NCBI GenBank assembly: GCA_039519185.1
Contig: CM076846.1
Span: 228,909,363-228,973,362, forward strand
Reading direction: 5' to 3'
Origin: Astragalus membranaceus
Lineage: Eukaryota; Streptophyta; Magnoliopsida; Fabales; Fabaceae
Length of the DNA: 64,000 bases
Each line of letters begins with the position of its first letter. Position 1 is the first letter of the stretch. Shown here piece by piece: positions 1-10,280 of this stretch. The notes beneath the pieces are model-generated. The model worked only from the letters and a program-made list of their open reading frames with translations. It had not been told where the DNA came from and did no database searches. A program made the position numbers and the translations under genes.

Positions 1-3
1 AAA

Positions 4-2059
4 GTGGGTACCGCCATGAATGATGAGGATCGCATGAAGTTGGTTCAGCTGTTGAACGATTATATGGATGTGTTTGCATGGTCCTACCAAGATATGCATG
101 GGTTGGATACTGACATTGTGATGCATAAGTTGCCAGTCAAACCTGAATGCCCGCCTGTGAAGCAGAAACTTAGAAGGATGAAGCCTGAGATGTCCCTAAA
201 GATTAGGGATGAGGTAAAAAAGCAGTTTGACGCCGGATTCCTAGCGGTGGCCAAATACCCACAGTGGGTTGCCAATATTGTCCCGGTTCCGAAGAAAGAC
301 GGGAAGGTCAGAATGTGCGTTGACTACCGAGATCTGAATCGTGCTAGTCCTAAAGACGATTTTCCTTTGCCCCACATTGATGTCTTAGTGGATAGTACAG
401 CTCAACACTCGTTATTCTCCTTCATGGATGGATATTCGGGATATAATCAGATCAAGATGGACCCCGAAGATATGGAAAAGACAACTTTCATAACGCTTTG
501 GGGAACGTTCTGTTACAAGGTCATGCCATTCGGGTTAAAGAACGCTGGTGCAACCTACCAAAGGGCCATGGTCACGCTGTTTCACGACATGATGCATAAG
601 GAGATTGAGGTTTATGTGGATGACATGATCGCAAAATCTAAAACCGACGAGGAGCATAATTGTCAATCTGCAGAAGCTCTTTGAACGGTTGAGGAAATAT
701 AAACTCAAGTTAAACCCGACCAAGTGCACGTTTGGGGTGAGATCAGGGAAGTTGTTAGGCTTCATTGTCAGCCAGAAGGGAATCGAGGTGGATCCAGACA
801 AAGTAAAAGCCATCCTCGAGATGCCGGTGCCCAAAACAGAGAAAGAAGTCCGTGGTTTCCTCGGAAGGTTGAATTACCTCTCCCGATTCATCTTCCAGTT
901 GACTGCTACTTGTGAGCCGATCTTCAAACTGCTGTGCAAAAATCAAGAGTTGAAGTGGAATGACCAGTGTCAAGCTGCCTTTGAGAAAATCAAGGTGTAC
1001 TTGCAGAATCCACCAGTCTTAATGCCACCTGTGTCAGGCAGGCCTCTCATCTTATACCTTACAGTGCTAGATAATTTAATGGGTTGTGTGTTGGGGCAGC
1101 ATGATGAATCCGAGAAAAAGGAGCATGCCATATACTATCTTAGCAAAAAGTTCACCGATTGTGAGACAAGATATTCTATGCTGGAAAAGACTTGTTGTGC
1201 TCTAGTTTGGGCTGCTCACCGTTTAAGGCAGTACATGCTGAGTCACACCACTTGGTTGGTGTCAAAAATGGATCCAATCAAGTACATATTTGAGAAGCCA
1301 GCTCTTACAGGACGAATTGCCCGTTGGCAGATGCAATTATCAGAATACGATATCCTGTATGTCACACAAAAAACAGTTAAAGGTAGTGCACTTGCTGAGT
1401 ATTTGGCATGTCAGCCGATTCCAGACTACCAACCAATGCAGCATGATTTTCCTGATGAAGATATCATGGCACTGTTTGATGAGGGGAAGTCCCAAGAAAG
1501 TGATAGGTGGAGAATGATCTTCGACGGTGCGTCAAATGTATGGGGGCATGGGGCAGGTGCTGTATTAATATCTCCTGACAATCGCTTCGTTCCTGTCACT
1601 GCAAGGTTGAGCTTCTATGTCACAAACAACATACTAGAGTATGAAGCGTGCATCTTAGGTATTCAAGCAGCCCTAGAATGGAAAGTTAAAAGGCTAGATG
1701 TATATGGAGATTCAGCCCTGGTTATTCATCAAGTAAGAGGCGATTGGGAGACCAGAGATCCCAAACTGATTCCTTATTGTGTTTATGTGCAAGAGTTGAT
1801 GGAGTCTTTTGACGAAATCACTTTCAAACACATCCCTCGAAGCGAAAACCAGCTGGCTGATGCATTGGCAACTTTATCATCCATGTTCAATATCAATTGT
1901 GATAAAAGCTTGACTCATGTCACAATTCAGCACCGGAGTCTACCTGCGCATCACTACTGCACAGCCATAGATGAAGAGCCGGATGACAAGCCTTGGTATC
2001 ATGATATCAAACAGTACATCATCAGCAGAGAATACCCTCCTGGGGCATACTATGGCTAG
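4..2059 (+). pseudogene. Ogre-like pol: reverse transcriptase, RNase H and archaeal-type RNase H
   Basis: Codes for the polymerase that copies element RNA to DNA. The first reading frame (4-684) holds RT fingers and palm: KVRMCVDYRDLNRASPKD, MPFGLKNAGATYQRAM, and the catalytic VYVDD at about residues 203-207. One extra base near 658 shifts the frame; the protein continues in the frame of 689-2059 with the RT thumb and connection, a first RNase H (ending near residue 250) and a second RNase H beginning DRWRMIFDGASNVWGHGAG, with LEYEACILGIQAAL and YGDSALV carrying the acidic residues. A duplicated RNase H is a Tat-lineage hallmark. The frame ends at 2059 because a deletion joins the RNase H linker to integrase out of frame. 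The start at 4 is only the first ATG in the window; the true ORF began further left. Confidence 0.85.
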
Positions 2060-3066
2060 ACAGATTTTAAGGGCGGGCTATTACTGGTTGCAGATGGAAG
2101 GTGACTGCTACAGCTTTGTCCGAAAGTGCCACAAGTGCCAAATCTACGCTGACCACATTCATGTGCCGCCTGCCAAATTGAATGTTCTGACTGCATCCTG
2201 GCCGTTTTCAATGTGGGGAATGGATGTCATCGGTCCCATTGAACCCAAAGCATCAAATGGGCATCGCTTCATCTTGGTCGCCATTGACTATTTCACGAAG
2301 TGGGTTGAAGCTGCCTCATACTCCAGTGTAACCAGTTCAGTGGTTGCCAAATTTGTGAAGAAGGATCTGATTTACCGTTATGGTCTTCCTAACAAGATCA
2401 TCACTGATAACGGCAGCAATCTGAATAGCAAAATGATGAAGGACCTGTGCACAGAGTTCAAAATTCAGCATCATAATTCTCCCCCCTATCGACCCAAGAT
2501 GAATGGAGCAGTGGAGGCAGCTAACAAGAACATCAAAAAGATTGTGCAAAAAATGGTGGTCACATACAAGGATTGGCATGAAATGCTTCCCTTTGCTTTG
2601 CATGGCTATCGTACTTCAGTGCGTACCTCAACTGGGGCAACTCCTTTCTCTCTGGTATACGGGTCAGAGGCGGTCCTCCCAATCGAGGTTGAGATACCAT
2701 CCCTACGGGTACTCATGGAAGCTAAACTGGAAGAAGTAGAGTTGATGCAGGCTCGTCTGGATCAGCTAAACCTCACTGAGGAAAAAAAGAATTGCAGCTT
2801 TGTGTCATGGGCAGCTGTACCAACAGAGAATGAGAACAGCTTTTGACAAGAAAGTCCGAAACCATGAATTCAAGCAGGGAGATTTGGTGCTTAAGAAGAT
2901 CTTGCCCATCCAGACGGATCCCCGAGGGAAATGGACACCCACTTATGACGGCCCGTATGTGGTCAAGAAAGCCTTTTCTGGAGGAGCACTGATACTCACG
3001 AACATGGACGGAGAGGATTTAAGGAACCCAGTCAATTCCGATCAAGTGAAGAAGTATTATGCCTGA
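2045..3066 (+). pseudogene. Ogre-like integrase, N-terminal zinc-binding part deleted
   Basis: Inserts element cDNA into the genome. The frame of 1971-2846 reads as integrase from RQILRAGYYW onward. The zinc-binding CHKC pair is present, but the upstream histidine half of the HHCC motif is missing, apparently removed by the deletion near 2045. The DDE core is complete: WGMDVIGPI, ITDNGSNLNS, and NGAVEAANKN carrying the glutamate. Near 2787 an added A in a poly-A run shifts the frame; the C-terminal DNA-binding part (FDKKVRNHEFKQGDLVLKK to the stop at 3066) continues in the frame of 2800-3066. Non-functional as it stands. Confidence 0.82.
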
Positions 3067-4026
3067 AAGAAGTAGACGAAAAAAGAGAAAGACAAGCCAA
3101 GTAAGAGTTAGCTCGCTAGGTTGAAAACCCGAAAGGGCGGCCTAGGCAAAATCAGAGCGACCCGGTGGATTGAAAACCCGCAAAGGGCGATCCAGGCAAA
3201 AATTAGGGTCAGAAAACTTGGGCACGAAAAGTAAAGAAAGGCATACAACTCCCCTGAAGACTTGGATGAGGGAGTGATCAAGGTCAAGGACATAAATGTT
3301 TAGCACTGTTCCACAGAGACGGACAGTCAGAATTTAACTTCTCTCTTTTTTCGTGTCTTTTTATAGTGTAAACTTTCAAGTGTAATAAACAATCGGCGTA
3401 ACTTCTTGTGCGACCGGTTTCCACATTAATAAAGTTCAACTTTCTCATATCTGTTCACTCTTTTATTTCCTGCTTTTTTTGCTCAAAATAAACGTTTTAT
3501 AATGATGGTGATGATGACCTGTAAAACATGTGCATAAATCATAGAGCATTACAATTATTGCAAAGTCCCTAAAGGTCGCGAAAAAAGCAATTCCCCAAAA
3601 CCAGTTAATCATGCAGGAGAAAGCGATTGCACTCACGATTGCTTCAAACGACGAAGTCAAAGCCAACATGCACTCGGCCCATGAGCCCCGCAATTCCAGT
3701 GGGTTCCTCAGTCTCGTGCCATGAGTCTCGCGGGTTGGTTGAACCAGCAAAAATAAGCCAAAAGAGCAAAAGAGCAAAAGAAAAAACAAACGATCAGAAA
3801 AAGAAAGCTGATCAAAGAATGAAAAGCCAAGAAAAAACAAACAGTCAGAAAAAAGAAAGCTGACAAAAGAAACGAAGAATCAAGAATAACACCCCATTGC
3901 ATTCATCATTCCACTAAATCATCACATCGCATGCACTCACATGACATGCATTCGCATAACGGACTTTGCATAGCATGCATTCATATTCCATGCACCATGT
4001 CTTGCATCTGCTAACGTGTGCAGGTG

Positions 4027-4340
4027 TCCTGGATCAGTGCAATGGCATTGATCATCAATCAGAGCAAGCTGAAGAAAGGTCCGCTAACCTGAGCAGACAT
4101 CCTGGATCAGTGCAATGGCATTGATCATCAATCAGAGCAAGCTGAAGAAAGGTCCGCTAACCTGAGCAGGCATCCTGGATCAGTGCAATGGCACTGATCA
4201 TCAATCAGAGCAAGCTGAAGAAAGGTCCGCTAGCCTGAGCAGACATCCCGGATTAGTGCAATGGTATTGATCATCAATCAAGAGAAAGCTGAAGAAAAGT
4301 CTGCTAACCTGAGCAGGCATCCTGGATCGGTGTGGAAGCA
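4027..4340 (+). repeat. 73-bp tandem repeat, about 4.3 copies
   Basis: The word CCTGGATCAGTGCAATGG recurs at about 4027, 4100, 4173, 4246 (variant CCCGGATTAG) and 4320 (variant), giving spacings of 73, 73, 73 and 74 bp. Each unit also carries GATCATCAATCAGAGCAAGC and a GGTCCGCTAACCTGAGCAG segment. The first three copies are nearly identical and the last is degraded. Confidence 0.93.
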
Positions 4341-4942
4341 TTGACCGACTAAAGGAAACCAACTGGATTTTGGAATCCCCTCTGGACCCACGTGTCCCCA
4401 GCAAGATTGACTTCACCTTGTATTCGAGCTGCAGGTAAGTCCCCCTGACCTCAATAGGTCCAGTCGAAGAGGATAGCTGTGTTAGCCTAAAACATGGCGC
4501 AGTCCTAGGGAAATATCGACATCCAGACTTGATATAGTACCCTCCCCTGGTCGCTCGCAAGACCACCCCTTTGGAGCCCACGTGCTCCCAGGCCCAAGTG
4601 CAAGATCGGATCATTCACGATTCGTTAAAAGGCTTTAGGCAGCCTCCGTCGGCGGCTTAACGAGGGCCGACACCCTTTTTGCTTCCCTTTTTATTGCTTT
4701 CTTTATTTCTTTCCGCTAGCTTATTGAGGGTTGGCACCATTTTAGTTTCCTGCTTACTGAGAGTTGACGATTCATCCATTGCATTCACCTCGGGCTAACA
4801 CCCAATAAAAATAGAAAAAGAAAATAAGAGGAAAATTCGGGTTTCCCTAAGTAGACAAAATCGGTATAGTTTCTGAATTCTTTATCTTCATTTTGCCTTG
4901 GAATATGTTTCGACCAATTCATATTCCTCGTTAAAATTCAGA

Positions 4943-4956
4943 TAAAGAGGGGCAGC
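4943..4956 (+). promoter_or_regulatory. Polypurine tract of the Ogre-like element
   Basis: Purine-rich TAAAGAGGGGCAGC lies immediately before the LTR start TGTCATACCC; it is the expected primer site for plus-strand DNA synthesis. Confidence 0.75.
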
Positions 4957-5941
4957 TGTCATACCCTAATTTTGTCCGGCTTAGGTCAAAACCCTAATTT
5001 TCCACAAAAAATAAATAAATTGAAGAATGAAGAGCATCATGCATTGCATTTTGGGTCCTAGAAGTCATTCCAAGGTCTTTAAAATCATTTTTAGGGTTGG
5101 AATGCACTTTTTAGGCAAATTAGGGTTTTAGGGTCAAAAAGGGCATTTTGGTCATTTTTCGCAAAAAGATGATTTTCTCGCCAAAAATGCACATCCACAA
5201 AAAGTACATTTTTATTCTATCAAGGATAATTTTTGTACAATTTTTTAGAAAGAAAACCCTAGTCAAAATAATTAAAAATGTATTTTTCCCTTTTTAGTGC
5301 ATAGAAAAATAAAAAAAGGACCATTAAATATTCCTCAATTCTTAAGTGACAATTTTTATTGTCATGGGTGACTAGGGGGAATATTTTATGATGCCCAAAA
5401 ACATGTAACACATTTTCAATAGTTGCATTCCCATTATTTCCCATGCCCAAAAATTTCAAATTCAAAAAGCAAAATGAGGAAGTGTCTTCAAATAAGACAA
5501 AACACCAAAAAAACAAGTTTTTTTTTCTTCTCTCCTCTCCTCACTTTCGCCCCTCTCCTTCTCTCTCTCTCTCTCTCCAATTTCTTCCACACTCTTCCAT
5601 TTTGTAATCATTATACCCTCTTTGGTAAAATACATCACTCACTTACACTAACCCCTTCATAAGAAAACCCAAATTTTCCACTTTGGTCACAATTCTTCCC
5701 TAAAATGCCCTTAACCCTACCTCACATAAAATATCTCTTCTAAAATAAGAAAATTTAATTTTTCTTTTCTTTTTTTTTCCTCTAACTTTCGCCCCCCACT
5801 CTCTCACTCTCACATTTTGTGTTTTCTTCCTACCCTCAATCCATGTGAGGATCAATCCTAACCCTCCATTTAATTTTAAGACTCAATCCTAGAGTACATC
5901 AAAATCATAAAGACTAAACTACGCTTAGACCTAGTTTCATC

Positions 5942-5949
5942 CTATAAAT
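5942..5949 (+). promoter_or_regulatory. Probable TATA box of the Ogre-like LTR
   Basis: CTATAAATACCCC is followed by a pyrimidine-rich CTCATTCCCACACC, a normal plant core-promoter layout. It suggests transcription starting roughly 30 bp downstream, leaving a U3 of about 1 kb. Inferred from sequence only. Confidence 0.55.
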
Positions 5950-6779
5950 ACCCCCTCATTCCCACACCTAAGGATCCTCTCTTTTTGCTTCTCATTTGAT
6001 CCTTTAGCCTCTCATTCTCCTACACAAAACCCTAGCACACCTCCTCTCCCTCTCCTTCTTCACCAAAACCGTAGCCTCTTCCCCCCCTCTTCCATATATT
6101 TTCTTCAAAAATCAACCACCAAATCCTCCATTTCTTGTTAAATCACTATCATTCCTTCCATTCTCTTCAAGGTTGCATCATCAAATTGCTAAGAGCTAGT
6201 AATTTTTGAGCTTATCATCTCCTTCTTCATCTCTTTGTAGTTTTGAGGTAACCCTTGAAGCTTTGCACCTTATATTTAATTTTCTTGCATAATCTCTCGT
6301 CTACTCCAAACTCATTCTTGATTGTTTGTTTGCTTTGAGGATCCATTTCAAACATTTTGACAAAGACTTAGGGAGCTTTGGGTGTTTGAGATGGGTCCTT
6401 GGCCTTGAAGGAGTTATTCTTCTACTTGAATAATTTCCCTTGCATCTTTACATATTATGCACTAGATTTCATAAATAAAATTGTTGTTTATGGGCTTTAG
6501 CATTTCGCATATCATAAAAAAATTAGGGTTGATATGATTTTGTTGCACTTCCTTGCTTAATCATATGAATCCTTGCAAAAAATAGATATATGTTGCTTTG
6601 TGTTAATTTTGGTGTTTTTTTATTAAATAAAATGTGGATCTATGTCTCCTTTGGTTCACATGCTTATAGATCTAAAAATATTTCCAAGTTGATTTTGTTG
6701 TTGTTCTTTGTTTGGTGATGTTTAATCTTGTTGTTAGTATTTCATTTTAGTGTTAAATGTTACTTTTGTTGTTTGATGA

Positions 6780-7110
6780 TTTAGCAATATGATTCCCACT
6801 AGTGCTTAGTGCACCTTGACCTAAGTGGTGAAGATTGCTAGAAATGACTCAATTTAGTTTATGTGCCCATTCATTTTTGTGTCTTAGTTTGCTTGTTGTA
6901 AATTGTTGATGATAGACAAGTTGATTCTCACTAGTGCCTAGTGCACTTTGCTCAAAGTGGGAGGATTGCTCTAGGTGATTCAACTTATTTGTGTGTTTAG
7001 TTAATCTTTGCATCTTAGTTTGCTTATTGTAAATTGTTGATGATAGGCAAGTTGATTCTCACTAGTGCCTAGTGCACTTTTCTCAAAGTGAGAGGATTGC
7101 TCTATGTGAT
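6780..7110 (+). repeat. ~131-bp imperfect tandem repeat, three copies, in the Ogre LTR
   Basis: The word CACTAGTGC.TAGTGCAC occurs at 6797, 6929 and 7060 (spacings 132 and 131). It is followed by a CTCAAAGTG-type segment and GATTGCT in the two right-hand copies. The word contains the palindrome CACTAGTG. Confidence 0.85.
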
Positions 7111-8061
7111 TCAACTTGGTTTTAGTGTTTATTTACTTTTTACCTTTTTACTTTACCATTCATTAACTTTTTACCAAAACATAAAAATATTTTACTACTT
7201 TGGTTTTTACCACTTCATTAATTTTTTTTACTAAAACATAAAAAGATTTTACCACTTCCCATTTACCTCATGCATTTTTACTTTACCATCTCATTAAATA
7301 ATTACCATTTACTTCATGCATTTTTACTTTACTTTTCACTAACTTTTTACTTAAAGTTTTACAACTTATCAACTTGCAAAAATACCCAAAACATTTTCAC
7401 ATCCATGCATCTTCATTCATACTTAGTTTAGGTGACACTCTCATGCATCCTCATATGCTTATATCTCTTGCATCCTCTTATGCATCCTTGTATGCCATCC
7501 ATTCATAAATAAAGTGCTATGCATCCATTCCTTGTACACTCATGCACTTACATGCTTACCTAATCATGCATCATTGCTTACATATTCAATCATTTAACTT
7601 AGAATACTCTATGTTTACAATCAATTGTATTCACTTGTTCTTGATGCCATGTAAATGTATTGACTTGATTGTGTGCCGTCCTCTCCACTTGTATGACCTC
7701 CTAATGAAGACGTAAGCCTACTTGCTTGTTGTAGGATAGAGTCATTAGGGTAAATACACTCCTTTGAGATTGTTGCCCGTCCCTTAGCAATTCTCACCCA
7801 CACAACACAATTGCTTTGAGAACTTTGTTTTGCATCTTTAATAATTGAATCCTTTGATTGTATGGGCATGTTTAATCTTGGTTAATGAATGATATGTTCA
7901 TGATTGCTTGATTGTTGAAGTATGAGTATTATTCATTCATTTGCATTTGGTTATGTATTTAGAATTGACTTGAAATATTCTACTCCTTTTCTAAAACCCA
8001 TTTCCTAAAATCATTTCAAAACAAAAAGAAATTTTTACTTTCAAAACAAAAATAAATCAAT

Positions 8062-8560
8062 CATCATTAAACACCAATCGCGCCGTTGCCGATTAGGTTG
8101 TTAATGATGATATTGTTTTCAAAAGGAGTTAGAAGCGAGACCATTCTAACCGTTGTTGTTCGGTCTTCGCAAAAGCTCTATCCTATTTTCGAAAACTTAT
8201 TCATTTCCCAAAAATAAACCAATTGTCATTAAACACCAATCGCGCTGTTGCCGGTTAGGTCATTAATGATGATTTCATTTTCAAAAGAGTTAGTACTGAG
8301 GCCATTCTAACCGTTGTTGTTCGGTCTTCACAAACGCTCACCCAATTGCGAAAGCTCAATCCTTTTTCAAAACCAAAAACCCGAGAACTACGTAGCTTTG
8401 ATCCCTCTTCCAGTGAGGGTACGTAGGAGCGGGGTCCTGTCCTGTCAAGCACACTTTTAAAAAACTTTGTTTTGTTCCCGAGAACTACGTAGCTTTGATC
8501 CCTCTTCCAGTGAGGGTACGTAGGAGCGGGGTCCTGTCCCGTCAAGCACACTTCTAAAAA
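8062..8560 (+). repeat. Two overlapping duplications near the Ogre LTR 3' end
   Basis: A ~162-bp unit beginning CATTAAACACCAATCGCG occurs at 8065 and 8227; both copies carry CCATTCTAACCGTTGTTGTT. Immediately downstream an 87-bp unit containing CCGAGAACTACGTAGCTTTG occurs at 8391 and 8478, nearly identical. Confidence 0.9.
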
Positions 8561-8930
8561 AAAATCTTTGTTTTGTCCTGATTTTCAAAGATAACCAAAA
8601 ATATTCTTCTTCCCTCCCGTTTTCAATAAAATAAACTCCTAAAGAAAAGAAAAGAAGTAGAATAAACCGCTTTCAAACTCAAACTTTTGTCCAAACCACA
8701 CATCAAGTTAATGGTTCCCTTTCGGTAGAAAGGAGGTGCGGGGTGCTAATACCTTCTCCGTACCTAACCGACCCCCGAACCTACATCTCTAGTTTTCAAG
8801 AGACCATCCGCCTTGTTTAAAAGACCTTTTTTCAATGTTTTGGTCTTAAAATTAAAATATTGGTGGCGGCTCCAAACTTTTTCCACGTTGTCAAACGAAA
8901 AGTCCCAAACCGGATTTTTCGGGCGCAACA

Positions 8931-9504
8931 AAGTGCTATTTTTTTTAATCCATCTTACAATCAATTGCTAGCCTGGTATTAATTTTCAGAATTCATACTC
9001 ACAATCGTTGTTTACCTAAAATAATTTTTCCCAAAACTCTACTTCCCACCTTCTAGCTGCCGTCACCAACTCTCAAAAACTAAGCCGCATGAAACGTGCG
9101 AAGGCTAAACAACTGCTTCACAGATTTTTGAGACTCATAATTAGCCTTTACTTGTGTTTGATAAAATATTCTCTTCATGGTCTCAAATATGTTTTTCTTC
9201 AAGTTTTGATGATCACTTACAAATCAGCAATGGCTCTTTTACCTTGTCAAATAGCTGTGACATTCGATTCGCAAACTTTATTATATATCGACCCTTTTGA
9301 TCATGACAAAAAGGGGGAGAGAAATATAGGGTTGCATAAAGCATAGAGAATTAGCATATAGATATATCATAGCATTGTCACCATGCATATAGTCAATAAA
9401 ACAGGGGGAGCATCATATAGCATCATATATATGCATTATCTGTTTGAACTAACCTCCCACCTTGAGATGAGTAAATGTTTTGTCATCATCAAAAAGGGGG
9501 AGAA
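8931..9504 (+). mobile_element. 3' tail of a Ty1/copia SIRE-like element
   Basis: Flanks the Ogre LTR. No pol domain is recognisable; the small ORF at 9089-9346 has no family features. The right half shows repeated purine tracts: ACAAAAAGGGGGAGAG (9307), ACAGGGGGAGC (9400) and the terminal CAAAAAGGGGGAGAA (9490-9504) before the LTR. This wording is common at the 3' end of SIRE/Maximus-type copia elements (recognised from memory). The rest of the element is missing. Confidence 0.55.
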
Positions 9505-9859
9505 TGTAGATATCTTGTGTTGCAGGCTAAGTTTTGATGATGAAGTGGTTAAGAGGTTTTGATGATGAAAAAGACAAAAGCCAAAGTTGATAATAGTAAA
9601 AGGCCAAAGCCAAAGTTGATGGCCAAAGTTAATGAAAGTGACAAAACATCAAAGTCACAATCCAAGACAATCAAGCTCAAGAATTGAAGATTCAAGTTTA
9701 AGGGTAGTCCTTAGATATAAAGGTAGTCATTAGGGTTTGGGTGTGTCTTAAGAAAAAGTGTAAGCTCTTCCGAAGGTCAGCTCATCTCTCAAAGTCCCAC
9801 GTTTTTCAAAATGCATGCATGCACACGTAAACACAAAAAGCATTTTTGAAAAACCCTAA

Positions 9860-10231
9860 AATCGATTTCTAACTAATTGTGAAAGTCCACAATCGATTTC
9901 TAAACTAAATGAGAAAGTGCATAATCGATTTTGCTAAGTATAAAAATCGATTCTCAAGTGTCTTTAAAAGGAAAGAATCGATTCATATTATTTTTACCAA
10001 AGTGCATAATCGATTCACAAGTATTTTTCAAAAAGGAAAGAATCGATTCACACTACTTTTCACTTAGCAAAAGAATCGATTCCTACATGTCTCAGGAAAG
10101 CCAAGAATCGATTCATACAAATTACATTGAGTATAAGATTCGATTCCTAGCCCTCCTGGATCTCAAGAATCGATTGCCACCTCTTTTCAAAGCAAGTCAA
10201 AATCGATTTTTAATTAAAAGAAGAATCGATT
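9860..10231 (+). promoter_or_regulatory. Phased array of 13 AATCGATT palindromes
   Basis: Perfect AATCGATT starts at 9860, 9891, 9923, 9945, 9976, 10008, 10041, 10074, 10106, 10168, 10201 and 10224, with one ATTCGATT at 10138. Successive spacings are 31, 32, 22, 31, 32, 33, 33, 32, 32, 30, 33 and 23 bp, close to three or two turns of B-DNA. The array ends about 40 bp before the TATA box. This suggests a helically phased binding platform upstream of the LTR promoter; the binding factor is unknown. Confidence 0.85.
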
Positions 10232-10270
10232 CCTACATTATTTTCAACGTAAACTTGATTTTCTCATAGC

Positions 10271-10280
10271 CTATAAATAG
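10271..10280 (+). promoter_or_regulatory. TATA box of the SIRE-like LTR
   Basis: CTATAAATAGAGGCC is a strong plant TATA consensus, directly downstream of the AATCGATT array. Confidence 0.72.

Larger units (their letters stand above)
3067..4956 (+). other. Ogre-like 3' untranslated region
   Basis: No credible ORF between the pol stop and the LTR. It contains two diverged copies of a short block with GAAAACCCG..AAAGGGCG and C.AGGCAAAA (about 3118-3150 and 3168-3205), a purine-rich stretch (about 3740-3880), CATGCATT-type motifs (3895-4010) and the 73-bp tandem repeat listed separately. Long untranslated spacers before the 3' LTR are usual for Ogre elements. Confidence 0.7.
1..8930 (+). mobile_element. 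Ogre/Tat-lineage Ty3/gypsy element, 3' part (left end outside window)
   Basis: The visible part holds reverse transcriptase, RNase H, a second RNase H, integrase, a long 3' untranslated region with tandem repeats, a polypurine tract and a ~4-kb LTR. The order RT-RH-second RH-IN, the RT box VYVDDMIAKS and the very long LTR are typical of the Tat/Ogre lineage. The 5' LTR, gag and protease lie beyond the left edge. Pol has two single-base frameshifts and one deletion, so this copy is dead. The lineage call rests on domain order and motif wording recognised from memory; the 3' end at 8930 is a judgement (LTR ends ...GCGCAACA). Confidence 0.85.
4957..8930 (+). repeat. 3' LTR of the Ogre-like element (~3.97 kb)
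   Basis: Starts TGTCATACCCTAATTTTG right after the polypurine tract and ends ...TTCGGGCGCAACA, giving TG...CA ends. The ~4-kb length fits Ogre elements. AT-rich, pyrimidine-rich around 5520-5600 and 5760-5830, with a TATA box at 5942. No believable ORF. Internal repeats at 6780-7110 and 8062-8560 are listed separately. The right boundary is less certain than the left because the 5' LTR is not available for comparison. Confidence 0.72.

Noticed and set aside
9089..9346. 85-residue ORF upstream of the SIRE-like LTR
   Set aside because: No motif, no homologous wording, AT-rich setting, and located where a retrotransposon 3' tail is expected.
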